Position numbers and translations under genes: made by a program. DNA of 16,131 bases from an uncultured Bacteroidales bacterium (GTDB taxonomy: Bacteria; Bacteroidota; Bacteroidia; Bacteroidales; WCHB1-69): positions 1 through 16,131 of the forward strand of contig CALAVA010000090.1 in assembly GCA_937892025.1 (NCBI GenBank), given 5' to 3'. The notes beneath the pieces were generated by a model, which saw nothing but the letters and a program-made list of their open reading frames with translations, searched no databases and was not told the origin of the DNA. Below are positions 1 to 7,457 of this stretch, piece after piece. Numbering within the stretch: position 1 is the first letter of the stretch; the number at the start of each line of letters is the position of its first letter.

Positions 1-366
1 GAATATCTTGGTAGTTTTCAAGGAGTGTATCATACGAGTGCCAACAATACAACAACTTTTACTTCATATTATTCGTTTAAAATAGAAAAAAGTAATGCCA
101 AAAAAGTTGTTATAGAAGAAATGGAACATCAAACGCTATCTACGTTGAAAAAACAAAATGATTCTATTATAGGTTTGATTGGTTTTGGTAATGTTTATAG
201 TGAAAATGGTGGCAAGGGTTTGACAATGAATTTACTAAAAATAAGAGGCAAAAGTTATTCCAAAGAACAGAAAAGTTGCATAGAAGGTACATTTGAAGGA
301 GATGTATATTTGGAAAATGGGACTTCTTATCTCTCGCAGGGAACATTTTTGTTGTCAGAAAAATAA
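1..366 (+). CDS. 3' end of an unrecognised gene (5'-truncated by window edge)
   Basis: The frame is open from the first base of the window to a TAA at 364-366, giving the last 121 residues of a protein whose start lies to the left. A GTG at 25 is in frame, but the reading frame continues upstream of it (EYLGSFQG before it), so it is probably internal. The fragment is polar, rich in Ser, Thr, Asn and Lys, and has alternating hydrophobic/polar stretches and Gly turns (IIGLIGFGNVYSENGG; GTFEGDVYLENGTSYLSQGTF) that suggest beta-structure. No transmembrane helix or catalytic motif is visible. I do not recognise the family. It is separated from parE by a 133-base gap with a possible terminator and promoter, so it probably belongs to a different transcription unit. 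Confidence 0.6.
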   Translation, partial: EYLGSFQGVYHTSANNTTTFTSYYSFKIEKSNAKKVVIEEMEHQTLSTLKKQNDSIIGLIGFGNVYSENGGKGLTMNLLKIRGKSYSKEQKSCIEGTFEGDVYLENGTSYLSQGTFLLSEK

Positions 367-387
367 TGTTTGTGTTTATATGGATTT

Positions 388-424
388 TGTTAAATTTCAA
401 AGTGAAGAGTTTAACATTTTATTG
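388..424 (+). terminator. weak AT-rich hairpin, possible terminator of the first gene
   Basis: TGTTAAA at 388-394 pairs with TTTAACA at 410-416, and inside the loop TTCA (396-399) can pair with TGAA (403-406). A T-rich run (TTTTATTG) follows directly. The position, 22 bases after the stop codon of the partial gene, suits a terminator. The stem is AT-rich and therefore weak, so this is a tentative call. Confidence 0.3.
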
Positions 425-452
425 TTACAAAATTATTTTTTCTCATAAGAGT

Positions 453-478
453 TTTGTTAATAAATAATGTTACTTTTG
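453..478 (+). promoter_or_regulatory. Bacteroidota-type promoter candidate for parE-ruvB-pssA
   Basis: TACTTTTG at 471-478 matches the Bacteroidota -7 consensus TAnnTTTG exactly and lies 21 bases before the TTG start of parE, which would leave a short leader. The nearest upstream TTTG (453-456) could serve as the -33 element, but the gap of 14 bases is shorter than the usual spacing of about 17-23, so the -33 match is poor. No other TAnnTTTG element stands out in the gap between the first gene and parE. Confidence 0.4.
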
Positions 479-499
479 TAAAAATATAGAAATTAGGAT

Positions 500-2362
500 T
501 TGGAACAATTAAATCATTCATATAGCGACAAAAATGTTATTACCTTAGAATGGTATAAACATATTCGTATGCGTCCCGGTATGTATGTTGGTCGTTTGGG
601 CGATGGTTCTTCTGCCGATGATGGTATTTATATTCTTTTAAAAGAAGTTATAGACAATTCTATAGATGAATATCATCAAGGTTTTGGACGCAGTATTGAA
701 GTTGAAATTCAAGAAAATCAAGTACGAGTTAGAGATTTTGGGCGTGGTATTCCGTTGGAAAAAACCATAGATTGTGTGTCTAAGATGAACACGGGTGCCA
801 AATATGACTCAGAAGCGTTCCAACAATCTATAGGCATGAATGGTGTTGGTACCAAAGCAGTTAATGCATTGTCAAGTTATTTCAAAGTTCAGTCTATCCG
901 AAATGGAAAAACCAAAGTGGCAGAATTTTCACAAGGGATACTTACTCATGATTATGATATAACGGATACTACGGAACCCAATGGTACAATTGTAACTTTT
1001 GTCCCTGATGCAGATGAGGATATTTTTGGAAATTATTCTTTTTATCTTGATTATGTCGAGAAAATGTTGTGGAACTATGCCTTTTTAAATAAGGGCTTGA
1101 CACTTGTTTGTAATGGGAATAGATATTTGTCAAAAAATGGATTGTTGGATTTATTGACACAAAATTTGTCCGCAGAACAAGCCTATCCTATTATACATTT
1201 GCAAGAAGGACAATTTGAATTGGCACTTACTCACACACAAAAGGGCAGTAGTGAAGAATATTTCACCTTTGTCAATGGTCAATATACTATCCATGGAGGG
1301 ACACATTTGCAAGCCTTACGAGAAGCACTGGTAAAATGTGCCAGAGATTATTTCAAAAAAGACTATGACGCTGCCGATATTCGTCAATCTGTATGTGCGG
1401 CCATGAGTATCCGTATTCAAGAACCACAGTTTGAAGGACAAACCAAAACAAAATTGGGGTCCAATGATATGAAAAAAGGCGGACCAACGGTAAGATGGTA
1501 TATCAATGATATGGTTTGTCGATTGTTAGATAATTATTTGCACATGCATCCAGAGGTGGGCAATATATGGCAACAGAAAATTCTTGAGGCAAAAAAAGAA
1601 CGAGAAGAAATTGCAGGTCTAAAAAAACAATCGAAAGAAAGTGCCAAAAAGACAAGTTTAGTCAATAAAAAATTGAGAGATTGTCATATACATTTGACAG
1701 ACTCAACTCCCAAGGGCGAAGACAAACGCTTAGAAACTATGATTTTTATTACAGAAGGAGATTCTGCATCTGGTTCTATTACCAAATCTCGAAATGCACA
1801 ATTACAAGCGGTTTTTTCATTGAGAGGAAAACCTTTGAATACTTTTGGAAAAACTAAAAAGATTGTCTATGAAAATGATGAGTTTAATTGTTTGCAGGCC
1901 GCTCTAAACATAGAAAACGGCTTGGAAGGATTGCGATACAACAAAATTATTATTGCAACAGATGCCGATGATGACGGTATGCACATCCGCTTGTTGATGA
2001 TGACTTTCTTTTTGCAGTTTTTCCCCGAATTGATACGTACAGGGCATGTGTATATTTTACAAACTCCATTGTTTCGTGTGAGAAACAAACAAGAAATAAA
2101 ATATTGTTATTCAGAAGAAGAAAAAAATGTGGCCACCAAAGAGCTAAAAGGAAAATTGGAGGTTACCCGGTTTAAAGGTTTAGGGGAAATTTCCCCCGAT
2201 GAGTTTAAACATTTTATCGGGAAAAACATTCGTTTAGACCCTGTCGTATTGACCAATTCTCCAATTGATGAACTTTTGGATTATTATATGGGTAACAATA
2301 CGCCTGAAAGACAGAGTTTTATTATAGATAATCTACAAATTGAAGAAGATATAGTATCTTAA
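500..2362 (+). CDS. parE: DNA topoisomerase IV subunit B (ParE)
   Basis: This is the ATPase subunit of a type IIA topoisomerase, which with ParC decatenates and relaxes DNA at the end of replication. The 620 residues show the GHKL ATPase motifs in order: E49/N53 in EVIDNSID, DFGRGIP at about 79-85, and GMNGVGTKAVNAL from about 113. The TOPRIM domain follows, with EGDSA (E419), RGKPLNTF and DADDDG (D488, D490, D492). RFKGLGEI near the end is the usual C-terminal signature. Length and the start 'MRPGMYVGRLGDGSSADDG' fit the Bacteroidota ParE type better than GyrB; this is family knowledge, not a search. Start: an in-frame TAG at 494-496 leaves TTG at 500 as the only plausible initiator, because later Met codons would remove the conserved N-terminus. 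ruvB begins three bases after its stop. parC is not in the window. Confidence 0.87.
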   Translation: MEQLNHSYSDKNVITLEWYKHIRMRPGMYVGRLGDGSSADDGIYILLKEVIDNSIDEYHQGFGRSIEVEIQENQVRVRDFGRGIPLEKTIDCVSKMNTGAKYDSEAFQQSIGMNGVGTKAVNALSSYFKVQSIRNGKTKVAEFSQGILTHDYDITDTTEPNGTIVTFVPDADEDIFGNYSFYLDYVEKMLWNYAFLNKGLTLVCNGNRYLSKNGLLDLLTQNLSAEQAYPIIHLQEGQFELALTHTQKGSSEEYFTFVNGQYTIHGGTHLQALREALVKCARDYFKKDYDAADIRQSVCAAMSIRIQEPQFEGQTKTKLGSNDMKKGGPTVRWYINDMVCRLLDNYLHMHPEVGNIWQQKILEAKKEREEIAGLKKQSKESAKKTSLVNKKLRDCHIHLTDSTPKGEDKRLETMIFITEGDSASGSITKSRNAQLQAVFSLRGKPLNTFGKTKKIVYENDEFNCLQAALNIENGLEGLRYNKIIIATDADDDGMHIRLLMMTFFLQFFPELIRTGHVYILQTPLFRVRNKQEIKYCYSEEEKNVATKELKGKLEVTRFKGLGEISPDEFKHFIGKNIRLDPVVLTNSPIDELLDYYMGNNTPERQSFIIDNLQIEEDIVS

Positions 2363-2365
2363 GGC

Positions 2366-3424
2366 ATGACAGAAAAAGAACATAAAAACACTAATTTAAG
2401 TCCGACAAAATCTCAATTATCCGCAGCCGACAAAGCGTTGGAGCAAGAGATTCGCCCGGCGGGATTTGATGATTTTGCCGGTCAAGAGGATATTATAGAG
2501 AATTTGACTATTTTTGTCCGTGCTGCCAAATTGCGAGGTGAAAGCCTTGACCATGTCTTGTTTCATGGACCTCCCGGCTTGGGCAAAACCACCTTATCAT
2601 ATATTATTGCCAAAGAAATGGGAGTAAATATAAGGGTAACTTCAGGGCCGGTAATTGACAAACCTGGCGATTTGGCAGGTTTGTTGACCAATTTGGAACC
2701 CAATGATGTATTGTTTATTGATGAAATACACCGCTTATCATCTGTTGTGGAAGAATATCTCTATTCGGCCATGGAAGATAGAAAAATTGATATTGTAATA
2801 GAATCAGGACCGAATGCTCGTACCGTACAAATTGGCTTAAACCCATTCACTTTGGTTGGAGCGACAACTCGTTCTGGTTTGCTTACCGCTCCTTTGCTCT
2901 CCAGATTTGGCATTAAATTTAGATTAAATTATTATAATGCAGAAACCTTAAAACGTATTATTCATCGTTCTGCTTGTATTCTCAACACAAGGATAGACGA
3001 TGATGCTGCTTATGAAATAGCACGGAGAAGCCGTGGAACTCCCCGTATAGCCAATGGACTTTTGCGAAGAGTGCGAGATTTTGCCCAAGTAAAGGGAAAT
3101 GGTATCAATGAAACAATTGATTTGGAAATAGCACGTTATAGCCTAAATAGACTCAATGTGGATTCGCATGGCTTGGACGAAATGGATAATCGTATCTTAA
3201 ATTGCATTATCAATAAGTTTAAAGGTGGGCCTGTCGGTATCAATACTATTGCAACCGCTGTAGGTGAAGATGCAGGTACGATAGAGGAGGTTTATGAACC
3301 ATTTTTGATACAAGAAGGTTTTTTGGTGCGTACCCCTCGAGGGCGAGAAGTTACTGCCGCTGCTTATGAACATTTGGGAATAACAAAATTGGGCGGAAAC
3401 ATAGGAAATTTGTTTGATATTTGA
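2366..3424 (+). CDS. ruvB: Holliday junction branch migration ATPase RuvB
   Basis: RuvB is the hexameric AAA+ motor that, loaded by RuvA, drives branch migration of Holliday junctions before RuvC cleavage. The 352-residue protein has Walker A GPPGLGKTT (68-76), Walker B LFIDEIH with D119/E120, the sensor 1 region VGATTRSGLL, an arginine finger R180 in LLSRFG, sensor 2 in RRSRGTPRIANGLLRRVRDF, and a C-terminal winged-helix domain ending in RTPRGREVT. The first 20 or so residues are a variable lead. The ATG lies three bases after the parE stop, so the two are almost certainly cotranscribed. Length and motifs are ordinary for the family. ruvA and ruvC are not in the window, which is common outside the proteobacterial ruvAB arrangement. 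Confidence 0.97.
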   Translation: MTEKEHKNTNLSPTKSQLSAADKALEQEIRPAGFDDFAGQEDIIENLTIFVRAAKLRGESLDHVLFHGPPGLGKTTLSYIIAKEMGVNIRVTSGPVIDKPGDLAGLLTNLEPNDVLFIDEIHRLSSVVEEYLYSAMEDRKIDIVIESGPNARTVQIGLNPFTLVGATTRSGLLTAPLLSRFGIKFRLNYYNAETLKRIIHRSACILNTRIDDDAAYEIARRSRGTPRIANGLLRRVRDFAQVKGNGINETIDLEIARYSLNRLNVDSHGLDEMDNRILNCIINKFKGGPVGINTIATAVGEDAGTIEEVYEPFLIQEGFLVRTPRGREVTAAAYEHLGITKLGGNIGNLFDI

Positions 3425-3425
3425 T

Positions 3426-3432
3426 AAAAGGA
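3426..3432 (+). promoter_or_regulatory. Shine-Dalgarno-like site deciding the pssA start
   Basis: AAAAGGA lies eight bases before the ATG at 3441. It supports this ATG rather than a TTG at 3414, which would sit inside the end of ruvB and add nine residues (IFDKRTKT region) that do not look like the family. Confidence 0.45.
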
Positions 3433-3440
3433 CAAAAACA

Positions 3441-4163
3441 ATGGCAATAAAAAAACATATACCCAATTGTATTACCTTGTGCAATCTGTTTTGTGGCATT
3501 GTCGCTATATTATTAGCAGTAAATGGAATGCTAAAAAACGCTGCTTTTATGGTCATTCTCGCTTCTGTCTTTGATTTTTTAGATGGTTTGGTGGCAAGAG
3601 CCTTGCATGTAAAATCAGATATAGGCAAAGAGTTGGATTCTTTGTCTGATATTGTGTCTTTTGGTGTTGCCCCGGCTTTTATCATGTATTACATGTTGTG
3701 CTACTCATCGGATTATATGACTCAATATTGGGGTATTCGGATAATGCCGTTTGTCATTAGTGCAGCATATCCTTGTTGTGCAGCTTTGCGATTGGCAAAA
3801 TTTAATATAGATACTCAACAGACGGATAAGTTTTATGGCTTGCCTGTTCCAGCAGCCGCTTTTGTCATCATTTCTTTGCAATTTTATGAGGTGGGCATTT
3901 ATGCTGCCGCTATTTATAATAAAGGGAAACGGGAAAGCATGGCAATAGTTATCTTACTTTGTTTTGCCATGCTTTCCCGTTTCCCTTTATTAGCCTTAAA
4001 ATTTAAAAATTTAACAATAAAAGATAATATTTTTCGTTACGCTCTTATAGGAATAAGTTTGGTTTTGATTATATGTTTAAAGTTCAAGGCCATCTTGTTT
4101 ATTATGATGTTCTATTTTATTTTGTCGATTATTTATAGCATAATTTACGGAAAAGAAAAATGA
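3441..4163 (+). CDS. pssA: CDP-diacylglycerol--serine O-phosphatidyltransferase (PssA)
   Basis: This integral membrane enzyme transfers phosphatidyl from CDP-diacylglycerol to serine, the first step toward phosphatidylethanolamine. The CDP-alcohol phosphatidyltransferase signature D-G-x2-A-R-x8-G-x3-D-x3-D is complete: D48, G49, A52, R53, G62, D66, D70. The 240 residues contain several hydrophobic helices, and the opening HIPNCITLCNLFCGI is typical of the family. The ATG at 3441 is preferred over the upstream in-frame TTG at 3414. It starts 16 bases after ruvB, and its TGA (4161-4163) overlaps the ATG of the export lipoprotein as ATGA. Oddity: bases 3917-3992 form a perfect 29-base inverted repeat. 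The right arm encodes the family-like FAMLSRFPLL, while the left arm encodes NKGKRESMA, effectively the antisense of the same DNA. The frame remains open. Confidence 0.93.
   Translation: MAIKKHIPNCITLCNLFCGIVAILLAVNGMLKNAAFMVILASVFDFLDGLVARALHVKSDIGKELDSLSDIVSFGVAPAFIMYYMLCYSSDYMTQYWGIRIMPFVISAAYPCCAALRLAKFNIDTQQTDKFYGLPVPAAAFVIISLQFYEVGIYAAAIYNKGKRESMAIVILLCFAMLSRFPLLALKFKNLTIKDNIFRYALIGISLVLIICLKFKAILFIMMFYFILSIIYSIIYGKEK
3917..3992. repeat. perfect inverted repeat inside pssA (29-base arms, 18-base loop)
   Basis: The left arm (3917-3945) begins TAATAAAGGGAAACGGGAAA, and the right arm (3964-3992) is its exact reverse complement, ending CCGTTTCCCTTTATTA. The loop is 3946-3963. The pairing stops at A3916/G3993 outside and T3946/T3963 inside. 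The RNA would form a long uninterrupted hairpin in the coding region. Right after the stem comes an AT-rich stretch, but no clean U run. Possible readings are a quasipalindrome made by templated repair, an internal mRNA control structure, or the flanks of a tiny invertible segment. Confidence 0.95.
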
Positions 4164-4954
4164 GAAAATTATATATATTATTGATATTGATTTCATTATT
4201 ATTTAGTTCATGTAAGGTTTTTATGCCAACGCGATTGGTACATGCAAAAAAATCTGATTTGAGTCCAATTCCTGAAAATTCAGAACGTTTTTCCGTTTAT
4301 CGCATCGCTCCTAATGATGTTTTGAATTTAGCGGTTTATATGCAAAACGGAGAATCTATATTTGAAGGTGCTACGGGTAATAATGTCAATAATAATAATA
4401 ATAATAATAATAGAAACAATTATTATGAATTAATTGTAGATTATGACGGCACTTTAAAAGTTCCCGGTGTGTTTAAAGAAGATTCCAATAAACGTATTTA
4501 TGTGGAAGGTTTGACTATACAAGAGTTGGAAAATTGGTTGGAAATAGAATATTCTAAATATATGAACTCTCCGATGGTTGTTATACATGGGAATCATCAA
4601 GTTTATGTGTTTCAAGGTTATGATGGAAATACGGCCAAGTCTATTGTTTTGAAAAAACCTTATATGACTGTTTTTGAAGCATTGGCAGAAGCCGGTGGCA
4701 TTAGCGATGGTAAAGGCTATAATATTAAGGTTATTCGTGGTGATTTGAGAAACCCTACCGTTTATAAAGTTGATTTATCAACTATAAAAGGTTTAAAAGA
4801 AACCAATTTGACCGTACAAGCAAATGATATTATTTATGTGGAACCGCGTTTAAGACCTGTTTCCAGATTCTTGAAAGAATTGAGCCCTTATATTACTTTG
4901 GGTAATACCATTCTATCTATTATCAATACAGTTGGACTCCTTAAACGTTTATAA
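4160..4954 (+). CDS. Wza-like polysaccharide export outer-membrane lipoprotein
   Basis: Likely subunit of the outer-membrane pore through which the polymer leaves the cell. The N-terminus is a lipoprotein signal: a basic start (MRK), a hydrophobic core, then LLFSSC with the acylated Cys at 18. The Poly_export (PES) domain runs from about 45 to 146 (YRIAPNDVLNLAVY ... YDGTLKVPG ... GLTIQELENWL ... MNSPMVVI). An SLBB-like domain follows (about 147-230, with TVFEALAEAGGISDGKG and ANDIIYVEPR). A hydrophobic C-terminal segment (ITLGNTILSIINTVGLL) resembles the terminal helix that spans the outer membrane in Wza; its length of 264 residues is usual for Bacteroidota members. Between the first two PES strands sits a poly-Asn stretch (residues 74-87, mostly Asn) from an AAT microsatellite. 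The ATG overlaps the pssA stop, implying translational coupling. The wzc-like gene follows after 13 bases. Confidence 0.9.
   Translation: MRKLYILLILISLLFSSCKVFMPTRLVHAKKSDLSPIPENSERFSVYRIAPNDVLNLAVYMQNGESIFEGATGNNVNNNNNNNNRNNYYELIVDYDGTLKVPGVFKEDSNKRIYVEGLTIQELENWLEIEYSKYMNSPMVVIHGNHQVYVFQGYDGNTAKSIVLKKPYMTVFEALAEAGGISDGKGYNIKVIRGDLRNPTVYKVDLSTIKGLKETNLTVQANDIIYVEPRLRPVSRFLKELSPYITLGNTILSIINTVGLLKRL
4388..4411 (+). repeat. (AAT)8 trinucleotide microsatellite in the export lipoprotein gene
   Basis: Eight uninterrupted AAT units are in frame and encode eight consecutive Asn (residues 77-84), within a 14-residue window that is nearly all Asn. Unit gain or loss would change length by whole residues without breaking the frame. 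The stretch falls in a surface-loop position of the PES domain. Confidence 0.97.
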
Positions 4955-4967
4955 ATAAGAAACTTTA

Positions 4968-7457
4968 ATGAAACAAGAAATTCCAAAAATAAATTCACAA
5001 CTAAATTTTCGTGTCTTATTCATTATACTGAAACAATATTGGTATATATTGCCATTATTGTTGCTATTGAGTTTGTCTATAGCCTTTTTGTATCTTCGTT
5101 ACACAATACCTATCTATACAGCGACAACAACTATACAGATGGCAGAGGACGAATCTTCTTCTGTTACAGCCGCTACTTTATCTAACAACTTAAATATTGC
5201 TACGGACAGAGAAAATACTTCTATTATCAGTATTTTCCAATCACGATTCTTTTTGGAAAAGACTTTAGCCGAATTAAATTTGCAAACAGAATATTACCAA
5301 CAAGGAAAAGTTATTGATACCGAAGTCTATCCTAATAATTTTTTTCAGGTATTATTTGATACAAGCCATCAACAGCCTATTGGGGTTAAGATATATATTG
5401 ATTTTTTAGAAAAGAATGTGATTAAAATTTATACCAAGAAAAAGGAAACTTCACATCCTTTTTCTTATCAAACTACCATATCCAATGCCAATGTCAAATT
5501 GACTTCACCCTATTTTTCTTTTGAGTTTAGATTAAATACAAGTTTAGACAATCTTGTTGGGCAAACTTATTATGTTATTTATCGCACTCAAGAGTCTATA
5601 AATGAAGCCTATATCCGAAATATCTCTATTGCACCATCGGCAGTGCATAAGAATGGAATAGCCATTTCTTTCCAACATCATAATGCCAACAAGGCTTGCT
5701 CTATCACCAATGATATAATAAAGTTGTTCTTTGATTATTATAACGAATATAAGCAATTGAAATATTCAAATGTTATTGGATATATTGATGAACAATTGGA
5801 GTTTTGGGAAAATGAGGTTCAAGATAAAGAAACAGACTTGAATATTTATAAAAAATCAAATAATCTGCAATTGCCTCAAGATGAATTGTTGGTAAATATT
5901 CAAGCGGATGCAGAAGAAATAGGGCAAAGAATAGAACTTATCTCTCAAAAAGAGATGAAATTAGACGCTATCTTGCAATCTTTTAATACAGAAAAAGACC
6001 CCTATAAATTATTGGCAAAGATGATAGGAAATGATGTCGGGGGCAATTTGAGTCATTATATTGATAAAATTCAAAATTTGTTATTAGAAAAAGAAAATCT
6101 ACAATATAATTATACGGGTAATAGTGGTAGAATCAAAAATATAGATCATCAGATTGATGTGCAAATCAATGCTTTAAAAGAGATGATACATGCAAATATT
6201 GAATCTTTGCACAATGAAAAAAACATTTTGTCCAACAAATTAGCAAAATATAAGGCAGCCATATCTGTTCAAGAGGATTTTTCTACAACTATAGAATTAA
6301 CAAAACTACAACATTTAAAAAACATTAGCAATACTTATTATGAACGTTTGTTGGATTTGCGGGTTAATTATTCTATTTTAAAGGTTCGGACAGCCACTCC
6401 ATTTCTCATTCTTCAGGCAGCAACGATGAACAATATGGAGCATACTCCCGTCAAATCTACTGTTTATTTGATGGCTATATTGGTGTCTATTTTATTGTTT
6501 GTATTGATATTTGTTGGTAAATATCTATTTTATACGTATATAGATTCCAAGAACGATGTTACTAATTATGTAAACATTCCACATTTGGGCAATATTCCTT
6601 ATGTGCCTAATATGAATTCATCTGTTTTGTTGGTGGATAAAGACCCATTTAGTTCTATTAGTGAAACATTCCGTGCCATACGTGCCAATCTTAATTTTAT
6701 GGATAGTAGCGAAGGTACAAAGGTGGTTGCGGTAACCTCAACTATTGCAGGAGAAGGAAAAACATTTATTTTAGTGAATATCGCTGCTATTTTTGCCTAT
6801 TCTGGCAAAAAAACCATTGTCTTGGATTTTGATATGAGAAGACCTAAAATACATAAGGCTTTCTCTACCGAAGAACACCATTGCTATAATGTTAAGGGAA
6901 TCAGTAATATCCTTATTGGTAAGGAAAAATGGCAAGATTGTGTACACGCAACTCGCTTGGAAAATCTCTTTTTCATCTCCGCAGGAAGCATTCCTCCTAA
7001 TCCTTCAGAATTGATATTATCGCAACAAACCAAAGATTTAATAGAAGAACTAAAACAACATTATGATTATATCTGTATAGATAATCCTCCTGTGGGATTG
7101 GTTACAGATGCCATTTTTGCTTTGTCTATTGCCAATTATCCAATATATGTATTTAAGCAACATTATTCCCTAATACCTTTTGTGGAAGAATTGGACAATT
7201 TGTATGAAAAGAGTAATATCAAACAGATTTCTTTTATTTTGAATGCCGTTGAGATGAAAAATCGTAGTCGGTATCATTATCGCTATAGATACAATTACAG
7301 ATACAGATACAGATATAATGAAGGCTATAAATATGAAAATGAGTATGTTCGTTCATATAAGCCGAAAAAAGAACATCAAGATGATATTCAAGATATGAGC
7401 AGAAAAAGACTTCGCAAAATAAGATTTAAATCTTTATTCAAAAAACGTAAAAGATAA
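4968..7457 (+). CDS. Wzc-like polysaccharide co-polymerase with BY-kinase domain
   Basis: Inner-membrane protein that sets chain length and couples polymerisation to export by cycles of tyrosine autophosphorylation. The 829 residues comprise a Wzz domain with a first membrane helix (about 25-45), a long periplasmic section with coiled-coil character (about 260-460), a second helix (about 498-522), and a cytoplasmic BY-kinase. Kinase motifs are Walker A STIAGEGKT (K598), Walker A' VLDFDMRR (D620, D622) and Walker B ICIDNPPVG (D705). The last has Asn where D-[TS]-P-P is the usual signature. Between residues 769 and 797 are 12 tyrosines, many in Arg-Tyr pairs, the expected autophosphorylation cluster. 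Unusually the protein continues another 32 or so residues with a strongly basic end (RKRLRKIRFKSLFKKRKR). Its TAA shares one base with the ATG of the next gene (TAATG). Confidence 0.93.
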   Translation: MKQEIPKINSQLNFRVLFIILKQYWYILPLLLLLSLSIAFLYLRYTIPIYTATTTIQMAEDESSSVTAATLSNNLNIATDRENTSIISIFQSRFFLEKTLAELNLQTEYYQQGKVIDTEVYPNNFFQVLFDTSHQQPIGVKIYIDFLEKNVIKIYTKKKETSHPFSYQTTISNANVKLTSPYFSFEFRLNTSLDNLVGQTYYVIYRTQESINEAYIRNISIAPSAVHKNGIAISFQHHNANKACSITNDIIKLFFDYYNEYKQLKYSNVIGYIDEQLEFWENEVQDKETDLNIYKKSNNLQLPQDELLVNIQADAEEIGQRIELISQKEMKLDAILQSFNTEKDPYKLLAKMIGNDVGGNLSHYIDKIQNLLLEKENLQYNYTGNSGRIKNIDHQIDVQINALKEMIHANIESLHNEKNILSNKLAKYKAAISVQEDFSTTIELTKLQHLKNISNTYYERLLDLRVNYSILKVRTATPFLILQAATMNNMEHTPVKSTVYLMAILVSILLFVLIFVGKYLFYTYIDSKNDVTNYVNIPHLGNIPYVPNMNSSVLLVDKDPFSSISETFRAIRANLNFMDSSEGTKVVAVTSTIAGEGKTFILVNIAAIFAYSGKKTIVLDFDMRRPKIHKAFSTEEHHCYNVKGISNILIGKEKWQDCVHATRLENLFFISAGSIPPNPSELILSQQTKDLIEELKQHYDYICIDNPPVGLVTDAIFALSIANYPIYVFKQHYSLIPFVEELDNLYEKSNIKQISFILNAVEMKNRSRYHYRYRYNYRYRYRYNEGYKYENEYVRSYKPKKEHQDDIQDMSRKRLRKIRFKSLFKKRKR
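7296..7316 (+). repeat. TACAGA hexanucleotide repeat in the tyrosine cluster of the Wzc-like gene
   Basis: Three perfect TACAGA units (7296-7313), followed by TAT, encode alternating Tyr and Arg (Y777 to Y783). More degenerate units precede them (CGCTATAGATACAATTAC). Unit number changes would stay in frame and alter the number of tyrosines. The 18 bases 7296-7313 are the exact reverse complement of 13484-13501. Confidence 0.9.

Noticed and set aside
3197..3685. 162-residue minus-strand open frame across the ruvB/pssA junction
   Set aside because: It is antisense to two strongly supported genes, has no recognisable motif, and its pattern is explained by the codons of the real genes.
3914..3995. 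pssA palindrome as a rho-independent terminator
   Set aside because: It lies inside the coding region, the stem is far longer than usual, and no clean U run follows; a terminator here would also truncate pssA.
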